64,000 bases of DNA, taken from an uncultured Spirochaetia bacterium (GTDB lineage Bacteria; Spirochaetota; Spirochaetia; CAKZLE01). Where the stretch lies: contig CAKZLE010000035.1 of the NCBI GenBank assembly GCA_937125225.1, positions 1-64,000 on the forward strand, written 5' to 3'. The position numbers and the translations under genes are program-made. The notes under the pieces are model-generated. The model did no database searches. It was not told where the DNA came from and worked only from the letters and a program-made list of their open reading frames with translations. Below, one piece after another: positions 6,687-15,964 of the stretch. Within the stretch, counting starts at the first letter, position 1, and each line of letters starts with the position of its first letter.

Positions 6687-9600
6687 ATGGGTGATATTAT
6701 GAGACCTGTACCTTTTCGAGAGCTTTTGACTCGAATCGCGGCAGAATATAAAGAGAATCAAACAATTTTCGGAATTCATAAAGAAGATTTTTATAAGACA
6801 ACAGAAAAGACTATAGATGTGTTAGGACAAAGCTGTTCGACACCAATTGGGCCTGCAGCAGGTCCACATACACAACTTTCACAGAATATCATCGCCTCCT
6901 ATCTTACAGGTGGAAGGTTCATGGAGTTGAAGACTGTTCAGATTATGGATACCCTGGAGATCGATAAACCGTGTATTGATGCAAGGGATGAGGCCTATAA
7001 TATAGAATGGTCTACAGAATATACTTTAGAGAAAGCCTATGATGAGTACATCAAGGCTTGGATCATATTACATCTGTTAGAGGAGACTTTCTCGGGGATA
7101 AAGATTAAAGATCCCTCATTCATCTTCAATATGAGTGTCGGCTATGACCTCGATGGTATAAAAACTGAGAAGATGCAGACATATATAGATTCTATGATGG
7201 ACTCTTCAGGTAATGAAGTCTTCAACAGTTATATAGAGGAGATCGAGGCGCTCATCGTAGAAGGCGAATTCCTTGACTGCTTTGGTGCTGATGTAGATTA
7301 TGCTCTACTTAAAGGAATAGGAGAGAGGATCGGTAGGACCATCTCTCCCTCAGTCACTCTATCGACAATGCATGGATGCCCTCCAAAAGAGATCGAGGCG
7401 ATTTGCTCCTATATGCTCACAGAGAAAAAGATCAACACTTTCGTAAAACTCAACCCCACACTGCTCGGATATGAGTTCGTACGAAATACACTAGATTCAC
7501 TAGGTTTTGATTATTTGCATCTGAGTCAGGAATCTTTCGATCATGACCTTCAATATCCTGATGCCGTTGCAATGCTTACAAGACTCATAGCTATTTCTAA
7601 AGAGCATGGAAGACTGTTTGGAGTGAAGCTTACCAATACCTTAGGATCTGTGAATGATCAGGGCGAGTTGCCTGGCTCAGAGATGTATATGTCAGGTAGG
7701 GCATTATTCCCTCTGAGTATCAATCTTGCTAACAAGCTCTCAATAGAGTTTGGTGGTGATCTTCCTATTTCATATTCCGGAGGTGCTAATGCTAAGAATG
7801 TGAAGAAGATTTTCGAATCAGGGATACACCCCATCACGTTAGCTACAGACCTCCTCAAACCGGGTGGATATGTGAGGATGAATCAGCTTGCAACAATCTG
7901 TGAGGAGTCTAAGGGGTGGATTGTTAACAAGATCGACCTCCCGGCATTGAATACATTAGCGGCAGAGTCTGTAAGCGCTGAATACAGTAACAAAGATTTT
8001 AGAGGAGTCGAAGCGATTTCGACTAAGAAGCCCCTCCCTATGTTTGATTGTTATGTCGCACCTTGTACAGTGGCCTGTCCGATACATCAGGATGTACCTG
8101 AATATCTTTATCTCATCGGAGAGGGGCAATATGCTGAGGCTTTAGCTGTAATCTATGATAAGAATGCACTTCCCAACATCACAGGACATATTTGTGATCA
8201 TCAGTGTATGTACAACTGTACTAGAATGGATTATGAGGGCGCGGTAGAGATAAGAGAGATGAAGAGGATAGCCGTAGATAACGGCTATGATGAATATATC
8301 AAAGACTGGGAAGCTCCAGATCAGAGTGACTTCTCTGCAGCAGTCGTTGGTGCTGGGCCTGCAGGTTTATCTGCTGCTTATTTCCTAGCTCGTGCCGGTT
8401 TCAAGGTTACTGTCTTCGAACGAGAAGAGAGTGCTGGTGGTGTCGTTAGACATGTCATTCCAGGTTTCAGGCTTCCTGAAGCTGCGATTGAAGCCGATAT
8501 TGAATTTATCAAAAAACATGGAGTCAAATTCGAGTTTGGTGTAGCAGAAGATTCTATTTCTGTTGAGGCCTTGAAAAAGGATGGATTCTCCTTCGTTTTC
8601 GTTGGAGTCGGAGCTGAGGTCGACAATCCAATGCCGTTAGAAGGTGACCGGACTAAAGTCCTTGAAGCGCTTTCTTTCCTCGGAGCGTACAGAAAAGATC
8701 CTTCATCAGTCTCCTTGGGAGAACATGTAGCGATTGTTGGAGGTGGAAACACTGCGATGGATAGTGCTCGAGCGGCATTGACAGTTCCTGGAGTGAAATC
8801 TGTAGATGTACTGTATAGAAGAACCAAAAGAGAGATGCCTGCCGATCTTGAAGAGTACGATAATGCAATAGAAGAAGGAGCTGTATTTAGATTCCTGACA
8901 AATCCAGAATCGATGAGTAAAGAGGGTGAACTAGTCTGTAGAGTTATGGAACTTGGGGCTCCTGATGCTTCAGGGAGAAGAAGGCCTGTAGCTACTGATG
9001 AGACTTTTACCTTACAGGTAGACTCTATGATCACAGCGATCAGTGAACATGTTGATGGTGAAGCACTAGAAGATATGGGTATTGGACTCAATGAACAGGG
9101 TTGGGCTATCGTTGACGACAAGACCCTTGAGACATCAGTTGAAGGGGTTTTCCTTATCGGTGATGCGAAAACGGGGCCTTCAACGGTCGTTGAGTGTATT
9201 GCAAGTGCAAGAAAAGCAGTAGAAGCTGCGATCGATAAGATTCTTGGTCCTGAGGAACATGATCACGAACATGAGCATGAACATGAGCACGAAGAGGAGT
9301 ACGAAGAACTTTCAGAGCAAGAGAGCGAAGAGATTGAAAGTGCAGAGAATGCATTCTTCGGTGATATCGAAGCAAAGAAGGGACGAATACTTGATGCCGC
9401 ACAGCGCACCATGAGTGATACAGAATTCGGTAAACTCGAAGCAAAGAGATGCCTTGAATGCTCATATATCTGTAATAAATGTGTAGAGGTCTGTCCTAAT
9501 AGAGCTAATGTGACCATCGATGTAAGAAACAGTGGAATGTATGACAATCCCTTTGAGATCGTTCACTTAGATGCCTATTGTAACGAATGTGGTAACTGCG

Positions 9601-9863
9601 CTAATTTCTGTCCTTGGGATGGCCGACCCTATAAAGATAAGTTCAGCATTTTTAGTAGAGAGGATGATTTTAAGAATTCTGAGAATCCAGGGATGTATCT
9701 TACTAATGATGCATTGGTGGTAAGACTCGAGGATAAAACTGTCATGAATCTGACTATGGAAAGCGATGGAACCATCATAGAAGAGATCGATGAGCAATTT
9801 GCTGTTCTCATTGAGACGATCATGCTGAATTATAGCTATCTACTAGGGCCTGTTGGAGAATAA
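6687..9863 (+). CDS. ygfK: YgfK-like FAD/iron-sulfur oxidoreductase (putative selenate reductase subunit family)
   Basis: This 1058-residue flavo-iron-sulfur protein belongs to the YgfK family, found with selenium-dependent molybdenum hydroxylases and required in anaerobic urate/purine degradation clusters. Domains in order: a dihydroorotate-dehydrogenase-like barrel (about 1-440); a glutamate-synthase-small-subunit-like cysteine cluster (about 452-515, CYVAPCTVACPIHQ then CDHQCMYNC); an FAD Rossmann motif GAGPAGLSAAYFLA (about 552); an NADPH motif GGGNTAMDSARAA (about 682); and a C-terminal ferredoxin part (CNKCVEVCPN, CNECGNCANFCP, about 925-975). A His/Glu-rich linker at 856-871 with six alternating His is unusual. 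AAGGAG precedes the ATG. It probably channels electrons between flavin and Fe-S centres for the operon's hydroxylases or a reductive purine step. Confidence 0.9.
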   Translation: MGDIMRPVPFRELLTRIAAEYKENQTIFGIHKEDFYKTTEKTIDVLGQSCSTPIGPAAGPHTQLSQNIIASYLTGGRFMELKTVQIMDTLEIDKPCIDARDEAYNIEWSTEYTLEKAYDEYIKAWIILHLLEETFSGIKIKDPSFIFNMSVGYDLDGIKTEKMQTYIDSMMDSSGNEVFNSYIEEIEALIVEGEFLDCFGADVDYALLKGIGERIGRTISPSVTLSTMHGCPPKEIEAICSYMLTEKKINTFVKLNPTLLGYEFVRNTLDSLGFDYLHLSQESFDHDLQYPDAVAMLTRLIAISKEHGRLFGVKLTNTLGSVNDQGELPGSEMYMSGRALFPLSINLANKLSIEFGGDLPISYSGGANAKNVKKIFESGIHPITLATDLLKPGGYVRMNQLATICEESKGWIVNKIDLPALNTLAAESVSAEYSNKDFRGVEAISTKKPLPMFDCYVAPCTVACPIHQDVPEYLYLIGEGQYAEALAVIYDKNALPNITGHICDHQCMYNCTRMDYEGAVEIREMKRIAVDNGYDEYIKDWEAPDQSDFSAAVVGAGPAGLSAAYFLARAGFKVTVFEREESAGGVVRHVIPGFRLPEAAIEADIEFIKKHGVKFEFGVAEDSISVEALKKDGFSFVFVGVGAEVDNPMPLEGDRTKVLEALSFLGAYRKDPSSVSLGEHVAIVGGGNTAMDSARAALTVPGVKSVDVLYRRTKREMPADLEEYDNAIEEGAVFRFLTNPESMSKEGELVCRVMELGAPDASGRRRPVATDETFTLQVDSMITAISEHVDGEALEDMGIGLNEQGWAIVDDKTLETSVEGVFLIGDAKTGPSTVVECIASARKAVEAAIDKILGPEEHDHEHEHEHEHEEEYEELSEQESEEIESAENAFFGDIEAKKGRILDAAQRTMSDTEFGKLEAKRCLECSYICNKCVEVCPNRANVTIDVRNSGMYDNPFEIVHLDAYCNECGNCANFCPWDGRPYKDKFSIFSREDDFKNSENPGMYLTNDALVVRLEDKTVMNLTMESDGTIIEEIDEQFAVLIETIMLNYSYLLGPVGE

Positions 9864-9864
9864 T

Positions 9865-11199
9865 ATGGGAATAACAGTTATAAAGAATGCTACTGTAATA
9901 GGATTTGCTCCCTGTGAAGTCAGGAAGAATGTCGAAATCATAATCGATAACGATCTTATCACCGCTGTCGGTCCTTCTGCTTCAGAAGGGGTAGATGCAG
10001 ACAAAATCATAGATGTGAAGGGTAAGATAGTTCATCCAGGAATGGTATGTTCTCATCATCATTATTATTCAGGGTTATCTCGAGGGATTACTGCAAATAT
10101 CCCCCCATCCCCGGATTTTATCTCAACATTGAAGAATCTCTGGTGGAGGATGGATAGAGCTTTAGATGAGGAATCGACCTATTATTCCTCCTTGATCTGC
10201 TCTTTGGATGCCATTAAAGCAGGGACGACTGCGGTGGTTGATCACCATGCAAGTCCCAATTTTATCAAAGGTTCACTACACCAGATAAAAAGAGGATTTG
10301 AAGATACCGGTCTGAGAGGGATGACTTGTTATGAGGTTACCGATCGAAATGGTGGCCTCGCAGAGATGCAAGCTGGAGTAGAAGAGAATATTGCCTTTGC
10401 AAAAGAGGTTGATGCAGATAAGAAAGACCCTGAGCGGACCTATCTCGTTGAGGCTGCAATTGGAGGACATGCTCCGTTCACCATTGCAGATGAGGGTCTT
10501 GAGATGATGGCAGATGCAATTAGCTCGACTGGGAGAGGGATGCATCTCCATATTGCAGAGGATGCATATGACATTTCCTGGTCTCATCATCATTATGGGA
10601 TGGATATCATAGATAGACTTGATAGCTTTGGATTGATCGATGACAAGGCGATCCTCGTACATGGGATCTTCCTCTCTGATGATGAGATTGATCTCTTGAA
10701 TGAGAAGGATGCTTTCTTAGCTCATAATGCTAGATCGAACATGAATAACCATGTTGGTTATAATAAGAATCTTCCCAAGATCAAGAATCTGCTTATCGGA
10801 TCTGACGGCATCGGTGCAGATATGTTCGAAGAGATGAAGTTCGCGTTCTTCAAGCATAGAGACGCAGGTGGTCCGATGTGGCCCGGAGACTTTCTCCCAG
10901 CCGTTGCAAGAGGAAATGAACTGCTTTCGAGATATTTCGGGTCTCAGTTCGGCAGGATTGCTCCTGGTTATAAAGCTGACCTTGTCATCTCCGATTATCA
11001 GTCTCCGACTCCTCTTGTTCCAGAGAACATCGCAGGTCATATTGCGTTCGGTCTTGGTTCCGGCAGTGTGAACAGTGTGATCGTCGATGGTAAGATCGTC
11101 ATGGAGAATAGAGAGTTCCCATTTGATGTGGAGAAGATGTATGCGGATGCTTCACAACAGGCAAAAGCGGTTTGGGATCGAGTAGATTCTTTGGTTTAA
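9865..11199 (+). CDS. ssnA: SsnA amidohydrolase
   Basis: The 444-residue protein is a metal-dependent aminohydrolase of the SsnA family, part of the conserved anaerobic purine degradation set. The metal-binding motif is HPGMVCSHHHYYSGLSRGI, the second site is HLHIAEDAYD, and the late Asp is in LIGSDGIGADM. Deamination or ring hydrolysis of a purine-derived heterocycle is expected; the exact substrate is not deducible. The ATG at 9865 lies two bases after the ygfK stop and has GGAG six bases upstream. An in-frame TTG 12 bases earlier is rejected because it overlaps ygfK and lacks a site. Confidence 0.9.
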   Translation: MGITVIKNATVIGFAPCEVRKNVEIIIDNDLITAVGPSASEGVDADKIIDVKGKIVHPGMVCSHHHYYSGLSRGITANIPPSPDFISTLKNLWWRMDRALDEESTYYSSLICSLDAIKAGTTAVVDHHASPNFIKGSLHQIKRGFEDTGLRGMTCYEVTDRNGGLAEMQAGVEENIAFAKEVDADKKDPERTYLVEAAIGGHAPFTIADEGLEMMADAISSTGRGMHLHIAEDAYDISWSHHHYGMDIIDRLDSFGLIDDKAILVHGIFLSDDEIDLLNEKDAFLAHNARSNMNNHVGYNKNLPKIKNLLIGSDGIGADMFEEMKFAFFKHRDAGGPMWPGDFLPAVARGNELLSRYFGSQFGRIAPGYKADLVISDYQSPTPLVPENIAGHIAFGLGSGSVNSVIVDGKIVMENREFPFDVEKMYADASQQAKAVWDRVDSLV

Positions 11200-11205
11200 G
11201 AATGT

Positions 11206-11225
11206 AAGTGAACGTTTATTCACTT
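11206..11225 (+). other. stem-loop between ssnA and ygeY
   Basis: AAGTGAA and TTCACTT form a perfect 7-bp stem around a six-base loop in the 66-bp gap between ssnA and ygeY. No T-tract follows, so it is more likely an mRNA processing or stability element, or an operator, than a terminator. Confidence 0.35.
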
Positions 11226-11265
11226 GTGATATATATAATTAATAACTATTAGGAGATTTTTTAAT

Positions 11266-12486
11266 ATGGAAATGCAGAACAAGATCCTTGAGATGGCAAA
11301 AGAGTACAGAGATTATACAGCGATCAATCTATCAAAGATGGTACAGGCAAAATCATACAGCAGCCAGGAAGAAGAAGTATGTAGACTTATCGTGACACTT
11401 TGCGAAGAGGCTGGGTTTGATGAGGTTCGTATCGACGGACTCGGTAGTGTCGTTGGTAGAGTAGGGTATGGACCTAAAGAGATTGCATATGATGCTCATA
11501 TCGATACAGTAGAGGTCGGTGATCCTTCACAGTGGACCTTCGATCCATTCTGTGGGACTATCAAAGATGGTTTAATCTTGGGGCGAGGTACTTCGGATCA
11601 GAAGGGTGGTGCTGCATCAATGATCACAGCCGGTAGGATTCTCAAAGAACTCGAATATGGTGGAGAATACAGCTGTTATTTTACCTTTACCGTTATGGAA
11701 GAGGATTGTGATGGAATGTGTTGGAAATACCTGATTGAAGAAGAAGGGTTCAAACCAGACCTTGTAGTCTCAACAGAACCAACCTCTTGCCAGATCTACA
11801 GAGGTCATCGAGGACGAATGGAGATCCAGGCATTCATCAAGGGTGTATCATCTCATGGCTCTGCTCCAGAACGTGGAGTCAGCGCTGCATACAAAGCTGC
11901 AAAAGCTTGTCTGGCTATCGAACAACTCAATGCTGATCTACAGCCTGATGATGATAATTTCCTCGGTAAAGGTACAATTGTAGTTTCTCAGATCGATGTA
12001 AAAGGACCTTCACAGTGTGCAGTTCCAGATCAGGCTATGATCTATATGGACAGAAGATTGACTTGGGGCGAAGATGCTGAACTTGCTATCGGTCAAGTGA
12101 AGAAATATATGTCAGAAGCAATCGGAGAATCAGTAGATGCTATAGAAGTCATCATGCCGGAATATACAAAACGTGGATGGAAGGATGCTGATTATGGTCA
12201 GGAACTCTATTTCCCAACTTGGAAGATCCAAGAAGATCATTACCTTGTTCAATCAGCTGTTGAATCCTTTAAAGCACTCTATACTAAAGATCCAGTCGTA
12301 GATAAATGGACCTTTTCAACAAACTGTGTAGCTACTACAGGAAGACATAAGATCCCTGCTATCGGATTCGGTCCTGGAGATGAGAATCAGGCTCATGCTC
12401 CTAACGAGATCAACAGAGTAGAAGACCTTGAGATCTGTTCAGCATTCTATGCGATGCTACCCTATTCGTTAGAAGGAAAAAATTAG
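11266..12486 (+). CDS. ygeY: YgeY-family M20 peptidase/deacetylase
   Basis: The 406-residue protein is an M20 metallohydrolase of the YgeY type (the E. coli protein is of similar length), one of the core genes of anaerobic urate degradation. Metal and catalytic residues are visible in AYDAHIDTVEVGD (His and catalytic Asp), RGTSDQKGG (bridging Asp), VMEEDCDGMC (Glu pair) and near the end GFGPGDENQAHAPNE (His ligand). It should hydrolyse an amide or ureido bond in a ring-opened purine product. AGGAG precedes the ATG. It is followed 27 bases later by the molybdenum subunit gene. Confidence 0.88.
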   Translation: MEMQNKILEMAKEYRDYTAINLSKMVQAKSYSSQEEEVCRLIVTLCEEAGFDEVRIDGLGSVVGRVGYGPKEIAYDAHIDTVEVGDPSQWTFDPFCGTIKDGLILGRGTSDQKGGAASMITAGRILKELEYGGEYSCYFTFTVMEEDCDGMCWKYLIEEEGFKPDLVVSTEPTSCQIYRGHRGRMEIQAFIKGVSSHGSAPERGVSAAYKAAKACLAIEQLNADLQPDDDNFLGKGTIVVSQIDVKGPSQCAVPDQAMIYMDRRLTWGEDAELAIGQVKKYMSEAIGESVDAIEVIMPEYTKRGWKDADYGQELYFPTWKIQEDHYLVQSAVESFKALYTKDPVVDKWTFSTNCVATTGRHKIPAIGFGPGDENQAHAPNEINRVEDLEICSAFYAMLPYSLEGKN

Positions 12487-12513
12487 TATATTCAGTGCGG
12501 AGGATATGATCCT

Positions 12514-14652
12514 ATGAAAAAAAGAATAAGTGATTCTATCCGCAGAGTCGATGCATTCGATAAGGCCGGCGGTATTACGAAGTATATCTCAGATATGGAT
12601 TTTGAGGATCTTCAATACGGTCGGTTAGTCCGTGCTCTACGCTCTCATGCTAGAATCAAATCAATAAAAAGTCCAAAACTCCCGGATGGGTATTATTTCA
12701 TCACCAAAGATGATATTCCCACCGGAGGTAAGAATGAGATCCAGCAGATCAGTAACGATTGGCCTGTATTCGTAAAAGATGAGGTACTCTTCTATGGTGA
12801 GACTGTTGGTATGCTCGTTGGTCCTGACAGACAGAAGATCCTAGACCTCGAAGATGCTATCTCGATAGAATATGAAGAGCTTGAAGAGGCCTTCTCGATA
12901 GATGAGGGATTAGCTCTAAAAAGTGGTAAGATCTACGGTGAAGATAACTGTTATGGTGATTACCATCTAAATAAAGGTGATGTCAAAAAAGGCTTCGCTG
13001 AAGCTGTGACTGTCTTCGAAGAGGAAATCAATACAGGCTATCAAGAACATGTCTACATGGAACCACAAGGACTCGTTGGTTATTACGAAAATGGCAAGTA
13101 TGTCATCATCGCCTCAAGCCAGTGTCCTTTCTATATCAAGAAAGCTATATCTCCTGTGTTGAATACTGATCAAGATAATATCGTGATCAAGCAGGCTACG
13201 ACTGGTGGGGCTTTCGGAGGAAAAGAACACTTTCCAGATATCATCGCTGCACCATTAGCTGTAGCTGTCGATGTGATCAGGAAGCCTATTCAGGTGGTCT
13301 TCGACAGAAAAGAGGACCTGAGCTTTACCGCTAAGAGACACCCCAGTCGAGGTATCTTCAGAACCGGTCTTGATGCTAAGGGGAATATAGTAGCAATGGA
13401 TGTTGATGTGACCATCAACGCCGGGGCCTATATGAGTTGTTCCAATATCGTATTACAGAGAGCGATCTTCTCGATCAATAGTGTATATGACATAGCGAAT
13501 GTACATGTTCATGGTCGATCTGTAGCGACGAATGCTTTCCCTTCAGATGCCTTCAGGGGTTTTGGTGCTCCGCAGGGGCTTTTCTTGGCTGAAATGCATA
13601 TGTCTCATATTGCTCGAAACCTTGGTATCTCTCCTGTAGAATACAAAAGAAGATATTTTATGAAGAAAGGTGATACTACGATCACTAATGGTATCATGCA
13701 TGATGAAGTCAAACTCGAAGAGATGCTTGAGAAGGTATATGCAGCTGGTTCCATTGAAGAGAAACTAGCTGAGTATACTCCAGGTTCCGGTAGAGGAATA
13801 GGAATATCTTTCTATCAGCATGGTGCTGGTTTCACTGGAAACGGTGAACAAGAGATTATTAAAGCAAAACTTAAGATGCTCAAACATGGGGATGGAAATG
13901 TTGAGATCCTACTCTCGAATGTAGAGATGGGGCAGGGGTTACAAACCACTTTCCCAAAGATCGCCGCACAGGTTCTCGAGATTCCAATTGAAATGATCTC
14001 TTGTGATAACCCAGATACCTCAAAAGTTCCAAATTCTGGACCTACTGTTGCATCACGATCATTGATGGTAGTTGGTAAATTGGTTGAGCGAGCTTCCCGA
14101 GAACTCAAAGAGCGATGGGATGAAGATGAAGAGGTCGAAGTACTGGTGAATTACATACATCCCGAAGGGTGTGAATGGGATCAGGCGACCCTACAGGGAG
14201 ATGCCTATCCGACCTATGGTTGGGGTGTTTGTGCTATAGAGGTAGAAGTCGATCCTGCGACTGCAGAGGTCGAGACCAAGGGGATTTGGACCGCTCATGA
14301 TGTTGGAGTGGCTATCGACGAGATGATCGTTCATGGTCAAGTAAACGGTGGAGTGATACAGGCACTAGGATATGGCTCACTGGAGAAATTAGATTATAAA
14401 GATGGCAAGTTCCAGCAGAATACTCTAGCTGATTATATCATACCAACCTCGATGGATTTCCCTATGATGAGCAGTCAGCTCATTGAGAATCCCTACGAGA
14501 ATGGGCCTTTTGGTGCTAAAGGTTTAGGAGAACTCGTATTTGACGGTGGAGCTTCAGCTTTTGCTGATGCAGTCGAATATGCGATCGGAAAGAAGGTCTA
14601 TAAGATTCCGGTTACTCCTGAATATATCATGGAGGTTAAGAATCGTGACTGA
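12514..14652 (+). CDS. xdhA: xanthine dehydrogenase-type molybdenum-binding subunit
   Basis: The 712-residue large subunit of a molybdenum hydroxylase binds molybdopterin and hydroxylates a purine-like substrate. After the a/b hammerhead start (about 1-120) come the cofactor motifs TTGGAFGGKEH (about 229), RGFGAPQG (about 348), NVEMGQGLQTT (about 469) and GPFGAKGLGEL (about 668), whose Glu is the expected base. GGAGG lies upstream of the ATG. The end overlaps the GTG of the [2Fe-2S] subunit. Order in the operon is Mo, Fe-S, FAD, unlike E. coli xdhABC (Mo, FAD, Fe-S). The nearby YqeB, YqeC and SelD genes suggest a labile selenium ligand. Substrate xanthine or hypoxanthine is inferred, not shown. 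Confidence 0.88.
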   Translation: MKKRISDSIRRVDAFDKAGGITKYISDMDFEDLQYGRLVRALRSHARIKSIKSPKLPDGYYFITKDDIPTGGKNEIQQISNDWPVFVKDEVLFYGETVGMLVGPDRQKILDLEDAISIEYEELEEAFSIDEGLALKSGKIYGEDNCYGDYHLNKGDVKKGFAEAVTVFEEEINTGYQEHVYMEPQGLVGYYENGKYVIIASSQCPFYIKKAISPVLNTDQDNIVIKQATTGGAFGGKEHFPDIIAAPLAVAVDVIRKPIQVVFDRKEDLSFTAKRHPSRGIFRTGLDAKGNIVAMDVDVTINAGAYMSCSNIVLQRAIFSINSVYDIANVHVHGRSVATNAFPSDAFRGFGAPQGLFLAEMHMSHIARNLGISPVEYKRRYFMKKGDTTITNGIMHDEVKLEEMLEKVYAAGSIEEKLAEYTPGSGRGIGISFYQHGAGFTGNGEQEIIKAKLKMLKHGDGNVEILLSNVEMGQGLQTTFPKIAAQVLEIPIEMISCDNPDTSKVPNSGPTVASRSLMVVGKLVERASRELKERWDEDEEVEVLVNYIHPEGCEWDQATLQGDAYPTYGWGVCAIEVEVDPATAEVETKGIWTAHDVGVAIDEMIVHGQVNGGVIQALGYGSLEKLDYKDGKFQQNTLADYIIPTSMDFPMMSSQLIENPYENGPFGAKGLGELVFDGGASAFADAVEYAIGKKVYKIPVTPEYIMEVKNRD

Positions 14653-15118
14653 AATAGCATTCGTTTTAAATAATAAGAAGATCTCTGTAGAAGCTGAGGG
14701 AGCTACCCGTCTTTTGGATATCCTTCGTGAGGACCTCGGACTTACTGCGGTCAAAGAGGGGTGTGGCGAGGGTGAGTGCGGGGCCTGCTCTGTACTCAAA
14801 GATGGGCTTCTCGTCAATTCTTGTATGGTTCCTATAGGGACTGTAGCAGGTTGTAGCATCGAAACCCTAGAAGGATTGAGAAACTCAGATGAGGGTCGAT
14901 GCATCATTGATGCTTTCGCAGATTCAGGAGCGGTACAATGCGGGTTCTGTACACCCGGTATGGTCATGGCTAGTATTGCCCTGTTAAGAGTTAATGCTCA
15001 TCCGACGATCGATGAGATCAAGGTAGGACTGTCTGGGAATCTTTGCCGTTGTACCGGTTATGATATGATCATCAAAGGTGTTCAGTTAGCTTCAGAGAGA
15101 GGAGAAGGCATATGGTAA
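14645..15118 (+). CDS. xdhC: xanthine dehydrogenase [2Fe-2S] subunit
   Basis: The 157-residue iron-sulfur subunit relays electrons from the molybdenum site to FAD. Both clusters are intact: CGEGECGAC with a fourth Cys in LLVNSC, and CGFCTPGM with CRCTGY. The frame extends upstream, but the GTG at 14645 with GGAGGT eight bases before it gives the normal start (TEIAFVLNNKKISVEAEG). It overlaps the end of the Mo subunit by eight bases and overlaps the next ATG, so the three subunits are translationally coupled. It is the only separate [2Fe-2S] subunit gene here and may serve both Mo subunits. Confidence 0.93.
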   Translation: MTEIAFVLNNKKISVEAEGATRLLDILREDLGLTAVKEGCGEGECGACSVLKDGLLVNSCMVPIGTVAGCSIETLEGLRNSDEGRCIIDAFADSGAVQCGFCTPGMVMASIALLRVNAHPTIDEIKVGLSGNLCRCTGYDMIIKGVQLASERGEGIW

Positions 15119-15963
15119 AGACATTTCACCCACGAACTCTCGAAGAGGCATTGAAGATCAGAAAAGATGAAAAAGCAATACCTCTTGCAGGTGGAACCGA
15201 TCTGATGGTCAGATTTAGAAGTTGGGCTGGTACCCAACCCGATTTCCCATGGCCTGTCATGTTCATCAATCATCTCTCAGAGATCAGATATATTGATATA
15301 CAACCGAAAGAGATACGAATTGGTGCTGGAGCCACATTATCAGAGGTAGAACAATGCTCTGAGGTTCCTAAAGTATTAAGAACTGCTGTCAGCCAAATGG
15401 CAGCACCTGCTTTGCGTAATCTTGGTACTGTAGCAGGAAATATTTGTAATGCTTCCCCGGCAGGTGATACGATAAGTGTACTCTATGCACTCAATGCTAG
15501 AGTAGAACTTACATCTCTCCATGGGGCTAGACAAATCTCAATCATGGAATTCATCTCAGGACCAGGTCGAAAGGACCTAGGAGATGATGAGATCATGACA
15601 GCTGTCATGATACCGATTGAGAGTTTCACCCATACACTGTATAGAAAAGTTGGCACGAGAAAAGCCAATGCTCTATCAAAGCTATCCTTCTGTGGACTGG
15701 CAAAGATCAAAGCCGGACGCATAGATGATATAAGACTGTCATTCGGAGCCGTTGGCCCGACTGTAGTTCGTTCAGTAGAGACTGAAAAAAAACTCATCGG
15801 ATTATCCATTGAAAAGCTGAAGGAGCTATATTCTGAAATTCGTCCCGATTATGTGGCGATGGTTCAGCCAATTGATGATCAGAGATCCACTGCTGTCTAT
15901 AGAAAGCAGGTTTCTCTCAATCTACTTGATCAGTATATTGAATCATTAACTATGGAGTCCTAA
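15112..15963 (+). CDS. xdhB: xanthine dehydrogenase FAD-binding subunit
   Basis: The 283-residue FAD subunit of the CO-dehydrogenase/xanthine-dehydrogenase medium-subunit family completes the three-subunit enzyme. FAD-binding motifs are PLAGGTDLMV (about 23-32) and LRNLGTVAGNICNASPAGD (about 100-118). The ATG lies in ATGGTAA, overlapping the stop of the Fe-S subunit. The next gene starts two bases after its stop. Confidence 0.92.
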   Translation: MVKTFHPRTLEEALKIRKDEKAIPLAGGTDLMVRFRSWAGTQPDFPWPVMFINHLSEIRYIDIQPKEIRIGAGATLSEVEQCSEVPKVLRTAVSQMAAPALRNLGTVAGNICNASPAGDTISVLYALNARVELTSLHGARQISIMEFISGPGRKDLGDDEIMTAVMIPIESFTHTLYRKVGTRKANALSKLSFCGLAKIKAGRIDDIRLSFGAVGPTVVRSVETEKKLIGLSIEKLKELYSEIRPDYVAMVQPIDDQRSTAVYRKQVSLNLLDQYIESLTMES

Positions 15964-15964
15964 T

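Noticed and set aside
8378-9121. 247-residue minus-strand ORF inside ygfK
   Set aside because: It is Ser/Pro-rich low-complexity translation of the strand opposite conserved ygfK motifs, with no ribosome site or family likeness.
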